Part shown: one piece after another, positions 56,028 to 64,000 of the stretch
Numbering within the stretch: the stretch's first letter is position 1
Layout: every line of letters starts with the position of its first letter
Assembly: GCF_000004195.4 (NCBI RefSeq)
Contig: NC_030680.2
Location: forward strand, 150,869,663 to 150,933,662
Length of the DNA: 64,000 nt
Reading direction: 5' to 3'
From: Xenopus tropicalis
Taxonomy: Eukaryota; Chordata; Amphibia; Anura; Pipidae
Notes under the pieces: generated by a model
The model's database searches: none
Told to the model about the DNA's origin: nothing
The model's input: the letters and a program-made list of their open reading frames with translations, nothing else
Program-made: the position numbers and the translations under genes

Positions 56028-57640
56028 ACAACATTCCCATCAGCCCCTGCCCCAGTGAGCTTACACTCTAAGGTCCCTATCCCATTCCCATCAGTCCCTG
56101 CCCCAGTGAGCTTACACTCTAAGGTCCCTATCCCATTCCCATCAGCCCCTGCCCCAGTGAGCTTACAATCTAAGGCCCCTATCCCATTCCCATCAGTCCC
56201 TGCCCCAGTGAGCTTACAATCTAAGGTCCCTATCCCATTCCCATCAGCCCCTGCCCCAGTGAGCTTACAATCTAAGGTCCCTATCAGATTCCCATCAGTC
56301 CCTGCCCCAGTGAGCTTACAATCTAAGGTCCCTATCCCATTCCCATCAGCCCCTGCCCCAGTGAGCTTACAATCTAAGGTCCCTATCCCATTCCCATCAG
56401 TCCCTGCCCCAGTGAGCTTACAATCTAAGGTCCCTATCCCATTCCCATCAGTCCCTGCCCCAGTGAGCTTACAATCTAAGGTCCCTATCCCATTCCCATC
56501 AGCCCCTGCCCCAGTGAGCTTACAATCTAAGGTCCCTATCACATTCCCATCAGTCCCTGCCCCAGTGAGCTTACACTCTAAGGTCCCTATCACATTCCCA
56601 TCAGCCCCTGCCCCAGTGAGCTTACAATCTAAGGTCCCTATCCCATTCCCATCAGTCCCTGCCCCAGTGAGCTTACACTCTAAGGTCCCTATCACATTCC
56701 CATCAGCCCCTGCCCCAGTGAGCTTACAATCTAAGGTCCCTATCCCATTCCCATCAGCCCCTGCCCCAGTGAGCTTACAATCTAAGGCCCCTATCCCATT
56801 CCCATCAGTCCCTGCCCCAGTGAGCTTACAATCTAAGGTCCCTATCCCATTCCCATCAGCCCCTGCCCCAGTGAGCTTACAATCTAAGGTCCCTATCACA
56901 TTCCCATCAGTCCCTGCCCCAGTGAGCTTACAATCTAAGGTCCCTATCCCATTCCCATCAGTCCCTGCCCCAGTGAGCTTACAATCTAAGGTCCCTATCC
57001 CATTCCCATCAGCCCCTGCCCCAGTGAGCTTACAATCTAAGGTCCCTATCCCATTCCCATCCACCCCTGCCCCAGTGAGCTTACAATCTAAGGTCCCTAT
57101 CCCATTCCCATCAGCCCCTGCCCCAGTGAGCTTACAATCTAAGGTCCCTATCCCATTCCCATCCACCCCTGCCCCAGTGAGCTTACAATCTAAGGTCCCT
57201 ATCCCATTCCCATCAGCCCCTGCCCCAGTGAGCTTACAATCTAAGGTCCCTATCACATTCCCATCAGCCCCTGCCCCAGTGAGCTTACAATCTAAGGTCC
57301 CTATCCCATTCCCATCAGTCCCTGCCCCAGTGAGCTTACAATCTAAGGTCCCTATCCCATTCCCATCAGCCCCTGCCCCAGTGAGCTTACAATCTAAGGT
57401 CCCTATCACATTCCCATCAGTCCCTGCCCCAGTGAGCTTACACTCTAAGGTCCCTATCACATTCCCATCAGTCCCTGCCCCAGTGAGCTTACAATCTAAG
57501 GTCCCTATCCCATTCCCATCAGCCCCTGCCCCAGTGAGCTTACAATCTAAGGTCCCTATCCCATTCCCATCAGCCCCTGCCCCAGTGAGCTTACAATCTA
57601 AGGTCCCTATCCCATTCCCATCAGCCGCTGCCCCAATAAT
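56028..57640 (-). repeat. 51-bp minisatellite, second locus (about 31.5 copies)
   Basis: Unit on +: TTCCCATCAGCCCCTGCCCC, AGTGAGCTTACAATCTAAGG, TCCCTATCCCA. This is the exact complement of the 7,537-7,978 unit. Variants (CAGCCC/CAGTCC, CCCATT/ACATT, ACAATC/ACACTC) are distributed non-randomly, in runs. The 605-codon + frame (FPSAPAPVSLQSKVPIP) and the 547-codon - frame are repeat by-products. Confidence 0.96.
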
Positions 57641-57888
57641 CTTAAGGCCTCTATCACACACACACACTAGAAACTGTTTAATCAGCGGCCAATTAACCTT
57701 CCAGACTCAGGGAGAACATACACACTTCTTAAAGATATATATATATATATAATGTAGCCGAGACCTCAGTCTCCCCACAATAAAACATTTCTTGCTTTTA
57801 CTGAGACCTGTGAGTGCGGATTTCCCTTTCTTACACACACATATATATATATACACACACACTCTAAAAACGTCCCGCACTCCCAACA
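57641..57888. other. Short intergenic segment
   Basis: CA repeat at 57,654-57,666 and TA runs at 57,736-57,751 and 57,841-57,852. No other feature. Confidence 0.5.
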
Positions 57889-57995
57889 CTTTATTATTAA
57901 AAACACAAATAATAAAACAGCAAATGTTTCAGAGCTTCGCGCTCCTTTCAAGCCAAACGTTGCCTGTTTTATTATTTGTGTTTTTAACAATAAAG
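57889..57995. repeat. 32-bp inverted repeat with 43-base spacer
   Basis: 57,889-57,920 and 57,964-57,995 are reverse complements with one mismatch (CTTTATTATTAAAAACACAA versus CTTTATTGTTAAAAACACAA, then ATAATAAAACAG). The spacer holds a small second hairpin, GAGC-TTCGC-GCTC. The spacer side CAAACGTTGCC resembles CCAACGTTTCC in the dispersed element at 42,740-42,880. Confidence 0.85.
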
Positions 57996-58231
57996 CGTAG
58001 GAGGACTTTTTTGTTGTATCTCTGTATGTGAGCCTATAGCAACGGCCTAAATACTTTTGCACCCAGAGTTTCCTGCAGTGTCACTTTTCTTGGGTGAAAT
58101 ATATATATATATAATATGTACATACACCTGATGCAGTAATTATACAGTGTAAGCATGTCTTGTATGGCATTGGAGTCGCCATTAATAGTGTCTCCGATAC
58201 TTGTGAGCAAATGTGGCAACAGCCAACAGGC

Positions 58232-58452
58232 CCCGGCATTCCCAGAGGCCCAAACAGCCCCCCCCGGCATTCCCAGTACCCAGGGACCCAAACAAGCCCC
58301 CCCGGCATTCCCAGTACCCAGGGACCCAAACAGCCCCCCCGGGCATTCCCAGTACCCAGGGACCCAAACAGCCCCCCCGGGCATTCCCAGTACCCAGGGA
58401 CCCAAACAGCCCCCCCGGGCATTCCCAGTACCCAGGGACCCAAACAGCTCCC
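58232..58452. repeat. 37-bp array sharing the core of the 82-bp array
   Basis: About six copies of GGCATTCCCAGTACCCAGGG, ACCCAAACAGCCCCCCC. This core is nearly the same as the first half of the 45,020-47,307 unit but lacks the AATAAA half. Confidence 0.93.
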
Positions 58453-58984
58453 CAGCATTTGCCAGAACCCACAGATTGCCGGTCCGGACCTGGCGGCCAA
58501 TGCTGTTAGAAGAAAACAAAAGGTTACACAGAATGAAAGTTTTTGCCACAATGGTGCTGCAAGCAACATGGCAACTCTTTGCATGATTATATCTGATTGC
58601 ATTAAAAAAATAGTGGAAAATAAATCTGTGCTGCTCGTGGCACTAAGGAGACAGACTGGCTACAAACGGATCTTCCATCGAGTCAGAACAAGAGCCTGAA
58701 GGGACCGGGGGGGGGGGGGTAACAATACAGAGGGGCGGGGGGGGGCACAAAGGGAACACAATGGGAGCACAATGCTGCAGGCAGGGGAATCTGACACCGG
58801 CTGGTATTATGGCTCTATGTGCCAATGGGAACAGCCGGATCTGAAGGGAAAGAATCCCTGGGAAGGGGCCGGAGCCGTCGGAATGTGGATCCCAAGCCAC
58901 AGCCCAAATGTACGGCCGCTGCCTGCAAATACTCTTTCACTTTCTGATTATTATTATTATTTGGGCTTGTGATGCCCCCCCCTA
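58453..58984. other. Intergenic
   Basis: G runs at 58,709-58,719 and 58,739-58,746. No gene recognised. An ATT repeat precedes the next array. Confidence 0.45.
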
Positions 58985-59575
58985 AAGTCTAATGGGCATC
59001 CAAGGAGTAAGATACCTTCCCTAGAGTGTAAGCTCCTATGGGCATCCAAGGAGTAAGATACCTTCCCTAGAGTGTAAGCTCCTATGGGCATCCAAGGAGT
59101 AAGATACCTTCCCTAGAGTGTAAGCCCCTATGGGCATCCAAGGAGTAAGATACCTTCCCTAGAGTGTAAGCTCCTATGGGCATCCAAGGAGTAAGATACC
59201 TTCCCTAGAGTGTAAGCTCCTATGGGCATCCAAGGAGTAAGATACCTTCCCTAGAGTGTAAGCTCCTATGGGCATCCAAGGAGTAAGATACCTTCCCTAG
59301 AGTGTAAGCTCCTATGGGCATCCAAGGAGTAAGATACCTTCCCTAGAGTGTAAGCTCCTATGGGCATCCAAGGAGTAAGATTCCTTCCCTAGAGTGTAAG
59401 CTCCTATGGGCATCCAAGGAGTAAGATACCTTCCCTAGAGTGTAAGCTCCTATGGGCATCCAAGGAGTAAGATACCTTCCCTAGAGTGTAAGCTCCTATG
59501 GGCATCCAAGGAGTAAGATACCTTCCCTAGAGTGTAAGCTCCTATGGGCATCCAAGGAGTAAGATACCTTCCCTA
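58985..59575. repeat. 46-bp minisatellite (about 13 copies)
   Basis: Unit: GTAAGCTCCTATGGGCATCC, AAGGAGTAAGATACCTTCCC, TAGAGT. Highly homogeneous; single changes at 59,124 (GCCCC) and 59,381 (TTCC). AGAGTGTAAGCTCCTA is similar to AGATTGTAAGCTCACT of the 51-bp arrays. Confidence 0.95.
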
Positions 59576-59599
59576 GAAAGGGTTAAATGGCCAGGTGAA

Positions 59600-59710
59600 G
59601 AAAAAATTTTTAATCCCGAACTGAATTCGGATTCGATTTGGGATTCGGCCGAGTGGGTTTGGGGGTTTGGGGCCGAACCCAAAAAAGTGGGTACAGTGCA
59701 TCCCTAATGT
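59600..59710. mobile_element. hAT-like fragment
   Basis: CGGATTCGATTTGGGATTCG, GTTTGGGGCCGAACCC and the terminal TACAGTGCATCCCTAATG show the same family as 13,577-13,824. Confidence 0.6.
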
Positions 59711-60954
59711 AAACTCACATTTTGATAAATCTGCCCCTCGTTATACAGCACAGCGGCAAGTGTTGGTAAATAAAGTGCAATAATAATAATAATAATAACA
59801 TTTATCTATATATATAATAATAATACAACTGGGGGATTGGGCAGCCGGATACAGAATTGCTCCCTGGAGCAGCAAGAACTTATTACCCATAATGCAGTTC
59901 TTGGAAATATGTCACATGACTGCAGGTGTTGCTGCTTGTGCGTCATAAATAGGGGTGTGAATACGGGGCAAATTGCACCGGGGGGGGGGGGCGCTCGCTG
60001 TCAGAAGGGGCTCATTATAATGCATTGCGGGGACACAGCCGGAATAGGGGGACATTGTGGCTGAAACCCCCGGGGCTTTATGGGGCTGTTTGCACTTTGC
60101 ACCTTCTTTGTAAATCAGTTCCAATGTGTTTTAGTAAATATTGTTCCTATAAACCCGGCAACGGGCGGGAATTGGATGGAGAGGGATGTGGCGACGGCAT
60201 TGGGTGCGTGGGGCTCAGCGATGGTTTCCCCCATTAATCTCTGCCCGATGTACTTACAATGGGAGCCGGCAGCGGCCTGGCCAACCCTCTATGTGCAGCT
60301 TCAGGTTTCGCTTGCCCTTTAATCTTCATTACAGACAAAATAGAAACCATCGCCTCTTTGTTCCATGTGACAATCGCTGTCATTTCATCCTCGCTGCAGC
60401 CTGTAACGGAGTTGGTTTGGGGAGAAATAATTACAGGGGGGGAGTTCCTTTATTTCAGCCCCTCTGGGCGCCTTTAGGGGCCCCCTTCCCTTCTAGGCTC
60501 CCCTTTATTGGGTACCTGTGTATGTTATTTCATGGCATTCTGGGTAGGGGGCTCATTCACTTCTGTTGTGGCCCCCAAACATCACGACCGTGTTGTTTAT
60601 ATTTATGGGGGGGCAAATGTAATTATGTGAATCTGCCGTTTGCCCCGAGGTGCATCTGGCACAGAAATGGCACAATTCCCACATTAACATCAGCCCAAAT
60701 GCAGCAGAATCTCTCCCCCCCCCCCCCGTCTGTGTGACCCGACCCAACGGCACCGCGATCGCCTGGTGATTGGTCCCTGAGCGCAGGATATAATCACTTA
60801 ATTACCCCCTGTTGTGTTTAGTCCCATTTTGTTTCTACACAAACATTAATTGGCTCATTTCTGCTGCATCTCCGGCTCCGATGTCTTTATTTATATATTG
60901 GTACATTCCTGTCGTATTGGGTCCTACTGTCCCGCCCCTTAGCTGCACTTAGGC
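59711..60954. other. Intergenic, partly complex sequence
   Basis: An ATA/ATT repeat lies at 59,777-59,825. 60,740-60,900 has a CCAAT-type GTGATTGGTCCC, TAATCACTTAATTACC and ACATTAATTGGCTC, and may be a conserved non-coding element. Frames at 59,837-60,737 show no known domain. Confidence 0.4.
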
Positions 60955-63372
60955 GCCCGCTCCCTATATACAGTCTGTATACACTGTAACGGGCCCGCTC
61001 CCTATATACAGTCTGTATACACTGTAACGGGCCCGCTCCCTATATACAGTCTGTATACACTGTAACGGGCCCGCTCCCTATATACAGTCTGTATACGCTG
61101 TAACGGGCCCGCTCCCTATATACAGTCTGTATACACTGTAACGGGCCCGCTCCCTATATACAGTCTGTATACACTGTAACGGGCCCGCTCCCTATATACA
61201 GTCTGTATACACTGTAACGGGCCCGCTCCCTATATACAGTCTGTATACACTGTAACGGGCCCGCTCCCTATATACAGTCTGTATACGCTGTAACGGCCCA
61301 CTCCCTATATACAGTCTGTATACACTGTAACGGCCCACTCCCTATATACAGTCTGTATACACTGTAACGGGCCCGCTCCCTATATACAGTCTGTATACAC
61401 TGTAACGGGCCCGCTCCCTATATACAGTCCGTATACACTGTAACGGGCCCGCTCCCTATATACAGTCTGTATACACTGTAACGGGCCCGCTCCCTATATA
61501 CAGTCTGTATACACTGTAACGGGCCCGCTCCCTATATACAGTCTGTATACGCTGTAACGGGCCCGCTCCCTATATACAGTCTGTATACACTGTAACGGGC
61601 CCGCTCCCTATATACAGTCTGTATACGCTGTAACGGGCCCGCTCCCTATATACAGTCTGTATACGCTGTAACGGGCCCGCTCCCTATATACAGTCTGTAT
61701 ACACTGTAACGGCCAACTCCCTATATACAGTCTGTATACGCTGTAACGGGCCCGCTCCCTATATACAGTCTGTGTACGCTGTAACGGGCCCGCTCCCTAT
61801 ATACAGTCTGTATACACTGTAACGGGCCCGCTCCCTATATACAGTCCGTATACACTGTAACGGGCCCACTCCCTATATACAGTCTGTATACACTGTAACG
61901 GGCCCGCTCCCTATATACAGTCTGTGTACACTGTAACGGGCCAACTCCCTATATACAGTCTGTATACGCTGTAACGGGCCCGCTCCCTATATACAGTCTG
62001 TATACGCTGTAACGGGCCCGCTCCCTATATACAGTCTGTATACGCTGTAACGGGCCCGCTCCCTATATACAGTCTGTATACACTGTAACGGCCAACTCCC
62101 TATATACAGTCCGTATACGCTGTAACGGGCCCGCTCCCTATATACAGTCTGTATACGCTGTAACGGGCCCGCTCCCTATATACAGTCTGTATACGCTGTA
62201 ACGGGCCCGCTCCCTATATACAGTCTGTATACACTGTAACGGGCCCGCTCCCTATATACAGTCTGTGTACACTGTAACGGGCCCGCTCCCTATATACAGT
62301 CTGTATACACTGTAACGGCCAACTCCCTATATACAGTCTGTATACGCTGTAACGGGCCCGCTCCCTATATACAGTCTGTATACACTGTAACGGGCCCGCT
62401 CCCTATATACAGTCTGTGTACACTGTAACGGGCCCGCTCCCTATATACAGTCTGTGTACACTGTAACGGGCCCGCTCCCTATATACAGTCTGTATACGCT
62501 GTAACGGGCCCGCTCCCTATATACAGTCTGTATACGCTGTAACGGGCCCGCTCCCTATATACAGTCTGTATACGCTGTAACGGGCCCGCTCCCTATATAC
62601 AGTCTGTATACACTGTAACGGGCCCGCTCCCTATATACAGTCTGTATACGCTGTAACGGGCCCGCTCCCTATATACAGTCTGTGTACGCTGTAACGGGCC
62701 CGCTCCCTATATACAGTCTGTATACACTGTAACGGCCCACTCCCTATATACAGTCTGTATACGCTGTAACGGGCCCGCTCCCTATATACAGTCTGTATAC
62801 GCTGTAACGGGCCCGCTCCCTATATACAGTCTGTATACACTGTAACGGGCCGCTCCCTATATACAGTCTGTATACGCTGTAACGGGCCCGCTCCCTATAT
62901 ACAGTCTGTATACACTGTAACGGGCCCGCTCCCTATATACAGTCTGTATACGCTGTAACGGGCCCGCTCCCTATATACAGTCTGTGTACGCTGTAACGGG
63001 CCCGCTCCCTATATACAGTCTGTATACACTGTAACGGGCCCGCTCCCTATATACAGTCTGTATACGCTGTAACGGGCCCGCTCCCTATATACAGTCTGTA
63101 TACACTGTAACGGGCCCGCTCCCTATATACAGTCTGTATACGCTGTAACGGGCCCGCTCCCTATATACAGTCTGTGTACGCTGTAACGGGCCCGCTCCCT
63201 ATATACAGTCTGTATACACTGTAACGGGCCCGCTCCCTATATACAGTCTGTATACACTGTAACGGGCCCGCTCCCTATATACAGTCTGTATACGCTGTAA
63301 CGGGCCCGCTCCCTATATACAGTCTGTATACACTGTAACGGCCCACTCCCTATATACAGTCTGTGTACACTA
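60955..63372. repeat. 38-bp array (about 63 copies) with two palindromes per unit
   Basis: Unit: CGGGCCCGCTCCCTATATAC, AGTCTGTATACACTGTAA. CGGGCCCG and TATACAGTCTGTATA are self-complementary (the second around one central base). Variation is mainly ACACTG/ACGCTG, GTATAC/GTGTAC and GGGCCCG/GGCCCA/GGCCAA. Confidence 0.96.
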
Positions 63373-64000
63373 TAACGGGCCCACTATACAGTATATACAC
63401 ACTATAACGGGCCCACTATACAGTATATATACACTATAACGGGCCCACTATACAGTATATATACACTATAACGGGCCCACTATACAGTATATATACACTA
63501 TAACGGGCCCACTATACAGTATATATACACTATAACGGGCCCACTATACAGTATATATACACTATAACGGGCCCACTATACAGTATATACACACTATAAC
63601 GGGCCCACTATACAGTATATACACACTATAACGGGCCCACTATACAGTATATATACACTATAACGGGCCCACTATACAGTATATATACACTATAACGGGC
63701 CCACTATACAGTATATACACACTATAACGGGCCCACTATACAGTATATACACACTATAACGGGCCCACTATACAGTATATACACACTATAATGGGCCCAC
63801 TATACAGTATATACACACTATAACAACGGGCCCACTATACAGTATATATACACTATAACAACGGGCCCACTATACAGTATATATACACTATAACGGGCCC
63901 ACTATACAGTATATATACACTATAACAACGGGCCCACTATACAGTATATATACACTATAACGGGCCCACTATACAGTATATATACACTATAACGGGCCCA
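63373..64000. repeat. 32-bp array continuing past the window edge
   Basis: Unit: CGGGCCCACTATACAGTATA, TACACACTATAA. About 19 copies, some with an extra AAC (35 bp). It is clearly related to the adjacent 38-bp unit (shared CGGGCCC and TATACAGT). It is cut by the window end, so its length is unknown. Confidence 0.95.

Noticed and set aside
55935..57752. 605-codon plus frame and 547-codon minus frame
   Set aside because: Generated by a 51-bp stop-free repeat. The peptide is the same 17 residues repeated, and the same unit occurs in an intron of bicd2.
57921..57963. Hammerhead ribozyme in the spacer of the inverted repeat
   Set aside because: The minus strand reads CTTGAAA where CUGANGA is required, so the catalytic core is absent.

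Overview
The window looks like frog (Xenopus-type) genomic DNA. It has a vertebrate split gene with short exons. It also carries several interspersed repeats I recognise as typical of Xenopus: TTAA-flanked MITEs of the T2 type, hAT-like elements with TAGGGATGCA ends, and CR1-like LINE 3' ends with an ACTATGTT tail. I cannot tell X. laevis from X. tropicalis by reading alone. By my own coordinates, roughly 40% of the window is tandem repeat.

Region 1 (1-20,000) holds one recognisable gene, bicd2 (Bicaudal D2, a coiled-coil dynein/dynactin cargo adaptor), on the + strand. Exon 1, about 80 codons by comparison with human, lies upstream of the window. Coding exons are at 1743-1955, 8327-8479, 8775-9224, 9431-10432, 12284-12435 and 14053-14263. 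A last exon at 18010 adds one Leu codon and a stop; its 3'UTR runs to about 19,990. Reading through the exon 7 donor gives the longer C-terminus known from mammalian isoform 1, stopping at 14359. The predicted proteins are about 808 and 838 residues, against 824 and 855 in human. Three details stand out. Exon 3 ends in a GC donor. The exon 7 donor is also coding in the long isoform. The 3' end of exon 6 and its donor are tandemly triplicated in frame (102-bp unit), which creates possible 34- or 68-residue insertions in the cargo-binding coiled coil.

Region 2 (20,000-64,000) contains no gene I can name. It is a chain of minisatellites (units of about 18 to 245 bp) among MITEs, hAT-like fragments and CR1 pieces. 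The largest array is a 53-bp repeat of about 92 copies (21,450-26,325). It abuts a minus-strand CR1-like fragment that itself carries two internal minisatellite expansions. Several arrays are visibly expansions of internal parts of dispersed elements. Others share units over long distances: a 51-bp unit at 7.5 kb and, inverted, at 56 kb; a 104-bp unit at 32 kb and 39 kb; a common core at 45-47 kb and 58 kb. Two stretches look like promoter plus first exon of unknown genes: 33,287-33,574 (three CCAAT boxes about 33 bp apart, a GC box, then ATG and a donor) and 42,180-42,481.

Most long open frames here are by-products of arrays whose units lack stops, and I do not annotate them as genes. I see no tRNA, rRNA, CRISPR or prokaryotic feature. 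The array at the right edge continues beyond the window.
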